DNA from: Sva-07 sp964651825
GTDB lineage: Bacteria; Actinomycetota; Acidimicrobiia; Acidimicrobiales; Ilumatobacteraceae
NCBI GenBank assembly: GCA_964651825.1
Contig: CAZYWK010000014.1
Location: 1-61,507 of the forward strand
Reading direction: 5' to 3'
DNA length: 61,507 nucleotides
The first letter of the stretch is position 1. The number at the start of each line of letters is the position of its first letter. Below the pieces are notes generated by a model, which made no database searches, was not told where the DNA came from, and saw only the letters and a list, made by a program, of their open reading frames with translations. A program made the position numbers and the translations under genes. Of the stretch, positions 17,721 to 25,077 are shown piece after piece.

Positions 17721-18203
17721 TCATACCCCGGGCGTTTCGGCCACGGCGAACACCGGGTAGCCGGAGGCGACCGCGAGCAGCTCGGCATCGGAGGCGTCGG
17801 CATCGAGGCCGTCGAAGAACTGGCCGACCTCCCACTTCCAGCGCCGGAGGTACGGGCGCAGGACCGCCGGCTTGTCGGCATCGGCGAGCTCGGTGACTGC
17901 GACCTCGGTGACCCGGCGGCCGACCCGGAGCCGGCAGCCGCCGGCCGCCCGCACGTTCTTGACCCACTGGGTCTCGCCACGCGGGGCGACGAGGTAGCTG
18001 CGCCCGTCGACCCCGAGCAGGTTGACGGGCGTCGACCGGATCTCACCAGTCGTCCGGCCGGGCACCTCCAGCACCCGCGAGCCCCACACGCTGATGCCGA
18101 GGCGCGTCAGCCCGGCGATCGTCGGATTGAACACCCGCTGCGTGAACCAACCCGGCTCGAGGTAGCGGGTGGGAACCGACGGACCGGAATTGGTGGTGAC
18201 CAT
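17721..18203 (-). CDS. F420-dependent nitroreductase/quinone reductase family (Ddn-like) protein
   Basis: A 160-aa deazaflavin-dependent nitroreductase-family protein (split barrel). The family pattern is seen in GRTTGEIRSTPVNLLGVDG (about residues 49-67), YLVAPRGETQWVKNVRAAGG (about 70-89) and a C-terminal YPVFAVAET. Such enzymes use reduced F420 to reduce quinones or nitro compounds and are largely confined to F420-producing actinobacteria, which supports the lineage assignment. It is divergent from a TetR gene across an operator-rich 155-bp gap, so it is probably the TetR target. Confidence 0.85.
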   Translation of the reverse strand: MVTTNSGPSVPTRYLEPGWFTQRVFNPTIAGLTRLGISVWGSRVLEVPGRTTGEIRSTPVNLLGVDGRSYLVAPRGETQWVKNVRAAGGCRLRVGRRVTEVAVTELADADKPAVLRPYLRRWKWEVGQFFDGLDADASDAELLAVASGYPVFAVAETPGV

Positions 18204-18217
18204 GGGACACTCCTGCT

Positions 18218-18262
18218 GAGAATTGGCGGTCTGAGAACTGACGGTCTGAGAACTGACGGTGA
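18218..18262. repeat. three 15-bp tandem repeats upstream of the nitroreductase
   Basis: Units GAGAATTGGCGGTCT (18218-18232), GAGAACTGACGGTCT (18233-18247) and GAGAACTGACGGTGA (18248-18262) run head to tail immediately 5' of the nitroreductase start and abut the first palindromic operator. They may be half-site-like extensions of the regulator binding region or a leader element. Confidence 0.85.
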
Positions 18263-18345
18263 GAGCAGTGCTCTCGTTTCAGATCACTGTACTCATTTCC
18301 GAACGAAAATCAAGAGCACTGCTCACATTTCAGAGCGACGTTCTG
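18261..18345. promoter_or_regulatory. palindromic operators between nitroreductase and TetR genes
   Basis: Two perfect palindromes share the core GAGCA-N-TGCTC: GAGAGCAGTGCTCTC (18261-18275) and GAGCACTGCTC (18314-18324). A third near-palindrome, CAGAGCGACGTTCTG (18331-18345), has one mismatch and lies 13 bp before the TetR start. This layout is what an autoregulated divergent TetR system looks like. TetR binding itself is inference. Confidence 0.8.
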
Positions 18346-18358
18346 ACAGAGTGGCCCG

Positions 18359-19081
18359 ATGGACCGCGCCGATCGGCCGATCATCGGGGTACGCGCCCGA
18401 GCCCATCTCGAGGTACGCGCCCAACTACTCGCCGCGGCCAGCCGCCAGCTCGCCTCGGTCGGGCCGTCAGGGCTTTCGTTGCGGGCCGTCGCCCGTGAGG
18501 TCGGGATGGTGTCCTCCGCGCTGTACCGCTACTTCGCGAGCCGCGACGAACTTCTGACCGCGCTGATCATCGAGGCCTACGACACGCTCGGGCAGGTGGC
18601 CGAGGATGCATCGGCGGCCACCCGTGACCAGCCACCACTCGAGCGCTGGGTCGTGACGGTCGGCGCGATTCGACACTGGGCGGTCGAGCATCCGCAGGAC
18701 TACGCCCTGTTGTACGGGTCACCGGTGCCGGGCTACTCCGCACCGAACGACACGGTTGGACCTGGCACGCGGGTCACGCGGGCACTCGTCCAGATCGTCC
18801 ACGACGCGATCGCCGACGGCAGGCTCGACACGGAGGGCGCTGGCAACCCGGTCGAGCTGTCACCGCAGACACGGAGGACGTTCGACGCGCTGCGAGCTGA
18901 GGTCGAACTCGACGCCACCGACGATCAGATCGTGGCCCTCCTCACCGCGTGGACCCAGATGTTCGGGTTGCTCAGCTTCGAGTTGTTCGGCCAGACGCGC
19001 GGGCTGATCGACGACCACGAAGCCTTCTTCGAGGAGGCGGCCGCCGCGATGGCCGCACGCATCGGACTCTCCGTCTCCTGA
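18359..19081 (+). CDS. TetR-family transcriptional repressor
   Basis: A 240-aa regulator. The TetR HTH is at about residues 20-65 (LLAAASRQLASVGPSGLSLR, then MVSSALYRYFASRDELLTAL). The C-terminal ligand domain has the WHG-type pattern of TetR_C proteins (VVTVGAIRHWAVEHPQDYALLYGSPVPGY; WTQMFGLLSFELFGQ). It is divergent from the F420-type nitroreductase, with palindromes between them, so it likely represses that gene and itself until a hydrophobic ligand binds. Confidence 0.9.
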   Translation: MDRADRPIIGVRARAHLEVRAQLLAAASRQLASVGPSGLSLRAVAREVGMVSSALYRYFASRDELLTALIIEAYDTLGQVAEDASAATRDQPPLERWVVTVGAIRHWAVEHPQDYALLYGSPVPGYSAPNDTVGPGTRVTRALVQIVHDAIADGRLDTEGAGNPVELSPQTRRTFDALRAEVELDATDDQIVALLTAWTQMFGLLSFELFGQTRGLIDDHEAFFEEAAAAMAARIGLSVS

Positions 19082-19153
19082 ACCGCCGAGGGCTCCGTCC
19101 GGTATTGGCCACGCGAGCTGTACGACCAGCGCACCCGCCGCTGACGCGTCTGT

Positions 19154-20401
19154 TCATCCCGTGCGGCCGAAGCCGAAGAGGTGCTGGCCGACCTTGCGCA
19201 TCTGGATCTCCTCCGCGCCCTCGGTGATCCGGTACCGGCGATGGTGGCGGTAGATGTGCTCGAAGGGCATGTGCCGCGAGTAGCCGACGCCGCCGCAGGT
19301 CTGCATCGCCCGGTCGGCGGCCTCGCACACGAGCCGGTTGGCTCGGTAGTTGCACATCGCCACGAGATGGGTGACCTCCATGTGGTGCTTCTGGTCGAGC
19401 ATCCACGCCGTGTACCGGATCAGCTGGCGCAGCATCGCCGCCTCGGTGTGCAGCTCCACGAGCGGGAACTGGATCCCCTGGTTGCTCGACAACTTCTTCT
19501 CCCATGTGACCCGGCTGTTGGCGTACGCGACCGCTTCGTCGACGCAGTACTGGGCGGCGCCGAGCGACGATGCGGCCTGGCGGATCCGGTTCTCGTGCAC
19601 GAAGTGCTGGGCCAGCTCCAGCCCTCGCCCCTCCTCGCCGAACAGCGCGTCGGCGCCGACGCGAACGTCGGTGAGGCTGACCTCGGCGTGGTCGGTCGGC
19701 ATGTTGAACGTCCACCAGAAGAACTCGACCTTGAAGCCAGGTGCATCGGTGGGGACGAGAAACGCACTGATCCCCTTCGGGCTGCCGTCGTCGCCCGACG
19801 TGCGGGCGAAGATGATGTCGTGGGTGGCGTGGTGGAGCCCCGAGTTCCACCGCTTCATCCCGTTGAGCACCCACTCGTCGCCGTCGCGCACCGCGGTGGT
19901 CTCCATGTAGGTGGCGTCGCTGCCATGGTTCGGTTCGGTGAGCCCGAACGCCAGGCGGCGGGTGCCGTCGAGGAATCCGGGCATCCACTCGGCCTTCTGT
20001 GCCTCGGTCCCGAAGTCGCGCATCATCAGCACGGTCGGGAAGTTGCCGACGATCGACGACTCGTTCTGTAGATCGTTGTGCAGCCCGAGGCCCTTGCTGG
20101 CGAAGTGCTCGCGGATGATCGCCATCTTCAGGTTGCTCGCCCCTTGGCCGCCGTACTCCACCGGCAACGCCAGCCGCAGCCAGCCAGCGGCGTCGGCACG
20201 TCTGCGCATCTCCCGGAGGAGGTCCTCCCAGTCCTGCCGTGGAACTCCGCCGTTGTCGAAGTCGGTGCGTGCCCACTCTCGACGATGGTCGAAGAAGCGG
20301 ACGTTGTCGTCCTGCTGCTCGAGCGGCTTGATCTCCGCTTCGATGAACGCATCGAGCTGATCGAGCGTGTCCTGGATGTCGGCGGGGATCTCGAAGTCCA
20401 T
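19154..20401 (-). CDS. acyl-CoA dehydrogenase
   Basis: A 415-aa flavoprotein that introduces the 2,3 double bond in an acyl-CoA, passing electrons to ETF. Family signatures: FGLTEPNHGSDATYMETTA (about residues 149-167), the C-terminal QTCGGVGYSRHMPFEHIYR, and RITEGAEEIQMRKVGQHLFG. The region after TEP is typical of the CaiA-like long-tail group. ATG 20401 gives the standard length; an in-frame extension would run through the interspersed palindrome and is rejected. No other fatty-acid genes adjoin it, so chain length is unknown. Confidence 0.92.
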   Translation of the reverse strand: MDFEIPADIQDTLDQLDAFIEAEIKPLEQQDDNVRFFDHRREWARTDFDNGGVPRQDWEDLLREMRRRADAAGWLRLALPVEYGGQGASNLKMAIIREHFASKGLGLHNDLQNESSIVGNFPTVLMMRDFGTEAQKAEWMPGFLDGTRRLAFGLTEPNHGSDATYMETTAVRDGDEWVLNGMKRWNSGLHHATHDIIFARTSGDDGSPKGISAFLVPTDAPGFKVEFFWWTFNMPTDHAEVSLTDVRVGADALFGEEGRGLELAQHFVHENRIRQAASSLGAAQYCVDEAVAYANSRVTWEKKLSSNQGIQFPLVELHTEAAMLRQLIRYTAWMLDQKHHMEVTHLVAMCNYRANRLVCEAADRAMQTCGGVGYSRHMPFEHIYRHHRRYRITEGAEEIQMRKVGQHLFGFGRTG

Positions 20402-20484
20402 CCGCCGAGTGTCGCGACCCACCGCTCGGCCCAGCGAGTCAGACCCCTCCGCCACCATCGTCCCGGACCGGCCGCGGGTCTTCA

Positions 20485-20547
20485 ATCGTCGTTTGCGTCG
20501 GGATTCAGCACCGACAGGCGCGACCAGATCCCGACGCAAACGGCGAT
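20485..20547. repeat. interspersed palindrome, copy A
   Basis: Arms 20485-20504 and 20528-20547 (core GTTTGCGTCGGGAT / ATCCCGACGCAAAC) pair over 20 bp with one mismatch, which is a G-U pair in RNA; loop 23 nt. It begins 11 bp after the gatB stop (reverse strand) and ends before the acyl-CoA dehydrogenase. It is one of four related copies in this window. Confidence 0.93.
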
Positions 20548-20558
20548 GTGACGCGTGC

Positions 20559-22025
20559 TCAGGGGGTGGTGCGGCGGGCGTTGAGGAGGGCGGTGACGGC
20601 CTTGCCGTCGGCCTGACCCTTCGACGCCTTCATCACCGCACCGACGAGCGCGCCCATCGCCTTGCCCTCGCCGGCACAGAACTTCGCCCACGCATCGGGT
20701 TCGGCAGCGATCGCCGCGTCGACCATCGCTTCGAGCTCGGAGGTGTCCATCGCCTCGAAGCCCTTGGCGGCCGCGATCGCCACCGCGTCTCCGCCGCCGT
20801 TCGCCACGATCTCGGCCAGCACCTGCTTGGCCTGCGTCGCGGTGAGCGCGCCATCGAGCTCGAGGCGAGTCAGCTTGGCGAGGTCGGCGGACGGAACGGT
20901 GGGGCGAGCACCCTGGTCGGCGAAGGCCTCCTTGACGTGCACGAGGGCACGTCCCCCATCGCCACCGGCGTCGACCACGGCGAGCACGTAGAAGTCCTGA
21001 CCGCGCTCGGTCACCACCAGCACCGCCTCGGCGTCGACGGCCTGGCCGGTCACTGCCGCGAGCCTGGCCCGCCGGGCCGCCGGCAGCACGGGCAGGCTGG
21101 AGCGGACCCGTTCGATCCACTCGGCGTCAGGGTCGACCACGACGAGGTCGGGCTCCTGGAAGTAGCGGTAGTCGTCGGCGTCCTCCTTGCTGCGCAAGGT
21201 GTGGGTGCGGCCGTCGTTCTCGTCCCAATGGCGCGTCTCCTGGCGGATGCTCTCGCCGGCTTCGAGCATGCCGACCTGCCGCTGCGCCTCGTACTCGATG
21301 GCCCGCCCGACCGAACGCACCGAGTTGACGTTCTTGATCTCGCAGCGCGTGCCGAGTTCCGCCCCGGCGAGCCGGACGCTGACGTTGGCGTCGACGCGCA
21401 TCGAGCCCTCCTCCATCTTCGCGTCGGACGCACCGACCGCGACGAGGATCGCGCGCAGCTCGCTCACGTACGCCTTGGCCTGCTCGGGCGTGCGGATGTC
21501 CGGCCGGCTGACGATCTCCACCAGCGGCACCCCGGCCCGGTTGAAGTCGATCAGCGAGTAGTCGCTGCCATGGATGCGGCCACCGGCGCCGCCCATGTGG
21601 GTCGACTTGCCGGTGTCCTCCTCCAGATGTGCCCGCTCGATGCCGACGCGGAAGCCGTCGGGCAGATCGAGCCAGCCGTCGATGCAGATCGGCTCGTCGT
21701 ACTGGCTGATCTGGTACGCCTTGGGCATGTCGGGATAGAAGTAGTTCTTGCGGGCGAACGTCGAGCGCTGGACCCGGCAGTTGAGCGCCAGCCCGAGCCG
21801 CATCGCCAGCTCGACCGCCTGCCGGTTGAGCACCGGCAGCGCACCGGGCAGGCCGAGCGTGACGGGGTCGATGTTCGTGTTGGGCTCGTCGCCGAAGCGG
21901 TTGGGTGACGCCGAGAAGAGCTTGGTCGCCGTCGCCAGCTCGACGTGCACCTCGAGCCCGACGACCAGCTCGTAGCCCCGCAGCGTCCAGGTGGCGGTGC
22001 CGGACGTCAGGTCGTGGGTCGTCAC
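20559..22025 (-). CDS. gatB: Asp/Glu-tRNA amidotransferase subunit B
   Basis: A 488-aa subunit that binds mischarged Glu-tRNA(Gln)/Asp-tRNA(Asn), phosphorylates the acid side chain and receives ammonia from GatA. Signatures: YELVVGLEVHVELATATKLF (residues 18-37), KNYFYPDMPKAYQISQYD, and RVDANVSVR. The C-terminal YqeY-like tail (about 350-488) is present (GEGKAMGALVGAVMKASKG). GTG 22025 overlaps the gatA stop by four bases (GTGA), giving gatC-gatA-gatB translational coupling. Its presence means tRNA-dependent amidation is used for Gln and/or Asn. Confidence 0.96.
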   Translation of the reverse strand: MTTHDLTSGTATWTLRGYELVVGLEVHVELATATKLFSASPNRFGDEPNTNIDPVTLGLPGALPVLNRQAVELAMRLGLALNCRVQRSTFARKNYFYPDMPKAYQISQYDEPICIDGWLDLPDGFRVGIERAHLEEDTGKSTHMGGAGGRIHGSDYSLIDFNRAGVPLVEIVSRPDIRTPEQAKAYVSELRAILVAVGASDAKMEEGSMRVDANVSVRLAGAELGTRCEIKNVNSVRSVGRAIEYEAQRQVGMLEAGESIRQETRHWDENDGRTHTLRSKEDADDYRYFQEPDLVVVDPDAEWIERVRSSLPVLPAARRARLAAVTGQAVDAEAVLVVTERGQDFYVLAVVDAGGDGGRALVHVKEAFADQGARPTVPSADLAKLTRLELDGALTATQAKQVLAEIVANGGGDAVAIAAAKGFEAMDTSELEAMVDAAIAAEPDAWAKFCAGEGKAMGALVGAVMKASKGQADGKAVTALLNARRTTP

Positions 22026-23485
22026 GACGCCACCGCCTCGGTCGTCAGCGTCACGGCCGCTCGTTCGAGCTCGGCGGCGACCCGGAACATCACCGGTTCG
22101 CCGAGCGCGGGCGCGAGTACCTGCACACCGACCGGCAGTCCCGCCTCGCCGGTGCCGAACGGCACGCTCATCGCCGGGTCGCCCGACAGGTTCGAGGGGA
22201 TCGTGTAGGTGTCACACAGGTACATCGCCAGCGGGTCGGCCGTCTTGTCGCCGATCGGGAAAGCGACGGTCGGCGACGTCGGCGTCAGCAGCACATCGAC
22301 GTGCTCGTAGGCGGCGGCGAAGTCGTCCGCGATGCGGCGGCGCACCTTCAGCGCCCGGCCGTAGTAGGCGTCGTAGTAGCCCGCCGACAAGGCGTACGTG
22401 CCGAGCATGATGCGCCGCTTGACCTCGTCGCCGAAGCCTGCGGTGCGCGTCGCCATGTACATCGCGTTCGTGTCGGGAGCATCGACGCGGAGCCCGAAGC
22501 GCACACCGTCGTAGCGGGCGAGGTTGCTCGACGCCTCGGCCGGCGCGATCAGGTAGTAGGCGGTGAGCCCGTAGCCGTAGGCCGGCACGGCGACGTCGAC
22601 GATCTCGGCACCGGCCCGGGCGAGTGCCTCGAACGCCTCGTCGAGCCGTGCGGCGACGTCAGGGCTCGCGCCGTCGGGGAGGTCGGTGATCCGGCCGATC
22701 CGCAGGCCGGCGACGCCCCAGTCGAGCCGGCTCGACACGTCGAGCGCGGCTTGATCGATCGAGGTCGAGTCCATCGGGTCGTGCCCGGAGATGACCTCGA
22801 GCACCAGCGCGGCGTCGGCCACGGTGGTGGCGAACGGGCCGATCTGATCGAGGCTCGACGCGAACGCGACGAGGCCGTACCGACTCACCGCGCCGTACGT
22901 CGGCTTCACCCCGACCACGCCGCACAACGACGCCGGCTGGCGGATCGAGCCGCCCGTGTCGGACCCGAGCGCGAGCGGAGCGAAGCCAGCGGCGACCGCA
23001 GCAGCCGACCCGCCGCTCGACCCACCCGGAACCCGTGACGTGTCGTGCGGGTTGCGGGTCGGGCCGAACGCCGAGTTCTCGGTGCTCGAGCCCATCGCGA
23101 ACTCGTCGAGGTTGGTCTTGCCGATCAGCACCGCTCCGGCCTCGCGGAGGCGACCGACGATCGTCGCGTCGTACGGCGGCTTCCACCCGTCGAGGATCCG
23201 CGACGAGCACGTCGTGGCGATCCCTCGCGTGCACATGTTGTCCTTCAGCGCGACGGGTACGCCGGCCAGTCGACCCATGTCGCGTCCTGCCGCGACGCCC
23301 TCGTCGACGGCAGCGGCCTGTTCGAGCGCCAGCTCGGCGGTCACCGTGTTGAACGCGTTGATCTCGCCGTCGCGCGCCTCGATCGCGGCGATGTGCCGCT
23401 CGACCACGTCGGTGGCGCGGGCCACGTTGTTGCCGACGTTCCAGGCGATGTCGGCCGCCGTCGTCGGCAGGGAGGTATCGGCCAC
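22022..23485 (-). CDS. gatA: Asp/Glu-tRNA amidotransferase subunit A
   Basis: A 487-aa amidase-signature enzyme that releases ammonia from glutamine for GatB. The Ser-cisSer-Lys triad is visible: Lys in VALKDNMCTRGIATT (K81), Ser in VPGGSSGGSAAAV (about 156-157) and the nucleophile in GSDTGGSIRQPASLCG (about 180). GTG 23485 follows the gatC stop by two bases. Middle gene of gatCAB. Confidence 0.97.
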   Translation of the reverse strand: MADTSLPTTAADIAWNVGNNVARATDVVERHIAAIEARDGEINAFNTVTAELALEQAAAVDEGVAAGRDMGRLAGVPVALKDNMCTRGIATTCSSRILDGWKPPYDATIVGRLREAGAVLIGKTNLDEFAMGSSTENSAFGPTRNPHDTSRVPGGSSGGSAAAVAAGFAPLALGSDTGGSIRQPASLCGVVGVKPTYGAVSRYGLVAFASSLDQIGPFATTVADAALVLEVISGHDPMDSTSIDQAALDVSSRLDWGVAGLRIGRITDLPDGASPDVAARLDEAFEALARAGAEIVDVAVPAYGYGLTAYYLIAPAEASSNLARYDGVRFGLRVDAPDTNAMYMATRTAGFGDEVKRRIMLGTYALSAGYYDAYYGRALKVRRRIADDFAAAYEHVDVLLTPTSPTVAFPIGDKTADPLAMYLCDTYTIPSNLSGDPAMSVPFGTGEAGLPVGVQVLAPALGEPVMFRVAAELERAAVTLTTEAVAS

Positions 23486-23487
23486 GG

Positions 23488-23790
23488 TCAGTCCTCCAGC
23501 CCGAGGATCGGCGGGACGACGAACCGGCCCGAGTCGGCCTGCGGCGCGGCCGCGAGCACCTCGTCACGGTCGAGGCCGGGCAGCACGATGTCGTCGCGCA
23601 TCACGTTGGCGATCGGAGTGGGGTGCGTCATCGGTTCGACGCCGTCGAGGTCGAGGGCGTCGATGTCGGCGAAATGGTCGAGCACGGCGCGCAGCTGCTC
23701 GGTCGCGTGGAGCAACTCGTCGTCGTCGAGCGACAGCCGCGCCAACTTGGCGACCTTGGCCACAGCCTCGGGAGTCAGGGGAACGGACAC
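23488..23790 (-). CDS. gatC: Asp/Glu-tRNA amidotransferase subunit C
   Basis: A 100-aa small subunit that wraps GatA and GatB together. Typical N-terminal LTPEAVAKVAKLARLSLDDD (about residues 5-24) and C-terminal MRDDIVLPGLDRDEVLAAAP. GTG start at 23790. First gene of the gatCAB operon; a hairpin at 23826-23857 separates it from the citrate synthase gene upstream on the same strand. Confidence 0.95.
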   Translation of the reverse strand: MSVPLTPEAVAKVAKLARLSLDDDELLHATEQLRAVLDHFADIDALDLDGVEPMTHPTPIANVMRDDIVLPGLDRDEVLAAAPQADSGRFVVPPILGLED

Positions 23791-23825
23791 GCCAGCCGAG
23801 GCTACCGATGGCGATCGTCGGAGTT

Positions 23826-23857
23826 GGCCCCCTTTGGGGTCTGGCCCCGAAAGGGCC
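23826..23857. terminator. GC-rich hairpin between citrate synthase and gatC
   Basis: GGCCCCCTTT pairs with AAAGGGCC (two-base bulge) and encloses GGGG-TCTGG-CCCC, giving one extended hairpin two bases after the citrate synthase stop. It lacks a T-tract, as is common in actinobacteria. It shares CGGGGCCAGA (reverse strand) with the tandem repeats at 2027-2128, possibly the same repeat family. Confidence 0.55.
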
Positions 23858-23859
23858 GG

Positions 23860-24990
23860 CTACCGGAAGTTGGGGGTCGGGCCGGTGTAGCGCGAGGTCG
23901 GACGGATGAGCTTGCCGACGGCGGCCTGCTCGACGATGTGGCCGGTCCAGCCGATGGTGCGGCTGACGGCGAAGGTCGGGGTGAACATCGATCGGGGCAG
24001 CCCGGCGCTCTCCATCACGACCCCGGCGTAGAACTCGACGTTGCTCGGCAGGGGACGGTCGGCCTTGAGCTCGGCGAGCGTCACGAGGATCTCCGCCTCG
24101 ATGGCGATCGCCCGCTCGACGAGCTCGCCGCCGAGCTGCTCGGCCACCTCGCGAAGCAGCCCCGACCGGGGATCGGGGGCGCGGTACACGGCGTGGCCGA
24201 AGCCCATGATCCGGCGACCGGCGGCGACCTCGCCGCGCACCCAGTCCGATGCCCGTTCGGGCGCGCCGATCGCGTCGAGCGCGTCGAGTGCCCGGCTCGG
24301 CGCACCGCCGTGCAGCGGTCCCGCGAGCGCGCCGATGGCAGCGCACACCGCGTCGGCCACGTCGGCGCCGGTGGAGGCGACGACCCGGGCGGTGAACGTC
24401 GACGCGTTGAAGCCGTGGTCGACCGTGAGGATCATGTACTGCTCGACGGCGCGGGCGTCGCGCTCGCTCGGGCGCACCCCGGTCGTCTCGTACAGATAGG
24501 CCCCGGCGTGGCCGAGGCCCGGATCGGGCTCGACCGGCGCGAGGCCCTGGGCGCAGCGATGGAGGGCAGCGAGGATCGACGGCGTCATCGCGGCGACCTG
24601 CAGCGCCTGCTGCCGCCGGACCTGATCGGTGACGTCGATCACCGGCGCGAGCCCGAGGATCGGCGCCGCAACCGACAGCACCGCCCGCAACTTGGCGAGC
24701 GGTGTCGCCTCCTGCCGTGCGATCACGTCGACGACCGGTCGGAGCGGGGCAGGCACGTACCGGAGCGCGGCGACCTCGGCGCGGAAGGCATCGAGCTCGG
24801 CACGATCGGGCAGCCGCCCCTCGCGGATCAGGAACCACACCTCCTCGAGCGAATGGTGGCGGGCGAGCGCGGTCGCGTCGTGCTCGCCGTAGTGGAAGTA
24901 GCCCTCGTCGCCGTTGACGGCGCCGATCGCCGTCTCCGCGGCGACCACCCCGTTCAGTCCGGCGGGCACATCGATCATCTGCATCGTCAT
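23860..24990 (-). CDS. citrate synthase family protein
   Basis: A 376-aa single-domain citrate or 2-methylcitrate synthase, condensing oxaloacetate with acetyl- or propionyl-CoA. Active-site histidines are visible in LDHGFNAST (H192), GPLHGGAPSRA (H227) and MGFGHAVYRAPDPR (H266). The residue aligning by eye with the catalytic Asp (pig D375) is Glu in NVEFYAGVVM (E319), which should be checked by alignment. It is divergent from an HTH-containing citrate synthase, across an 87-bp gap with tandem palindromes, so the two are probably co-regulated. Confidence 0.88.
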   Translation of the reverse strand: MTMQMIDVPAGLNGVVAAETAIGAVNGDEGYFHYGEHDATALARHHSLEEVWFLIREGRLPDRAELDAFRAEVAALRYVPAPLRPVVDVIARQEATPLAKLRAVLSVAAPILGLAPVIDVTDQVRRQQALQVAAMTPSILAALHRCAQGLAPVEPDPGLGHAGAYLYETTGVRPSERDARAVEQYMILTVDHGFNASTFTARVVASTGADVADAVCAAIGALAGPLHGGAPSRALDALDAIGAPERASDWVRGEVAAGRRIMGFGHAVYRAPDPRSGLLREVAEQLGGELVERAIAIEAEILVTLAELKADRPLPSNVEFYAGVVMESAGLPRSMFTPTFAVSRTIGWTGHIVEQAAVGKLIRPTSRYTGPTPNFR

Positions 24991-25020
24991 GCTGCGAGTC
25001 TCTCCACGCGCCCGCGGCGA

Positions 25021-25058
25021 ATCAACATTGATCGAATCAACATTGATTGTGGATCAAT
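25021..25058. promoter_or_regulatory. tandem palindromic operators between two citrate synthase genes
   Basis: ATCAACATTGAT occurs twice, at 25021-25032 and 25036-25047, exactly 15 bp apart; the second extends to the 14-bp palindrome AATCAACATTGATT (25035-25048). A further ATCAAT half site at 25053-25058 pairs with ATTGAT at 25042-25047. The gap is the only one between the divergent genes, and one of those genes encodes an HTH domain, so autoregulation is the simplest reading. Confidence 0.82.
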
Positions 25059-25077
25059 CATCGGGCATCATCCGTCG

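Noticed and set aside
19154..20539. Acyl-CoA dehydrogenase with an N-terminal extension of 46 residues
   Set aside because: The extension is a translation of the interspersed palindrome region; ATG 20401 gives the standard N-terminus.
20485..20547. GTTTGCGTCGGGAT as a SigF promoter (GTTT...GGGAT)
   Set aside because: GTTT and GGGAT are only five bases apart, far from the required 15-16, and the motif is palindromic and repeated after stop codons.
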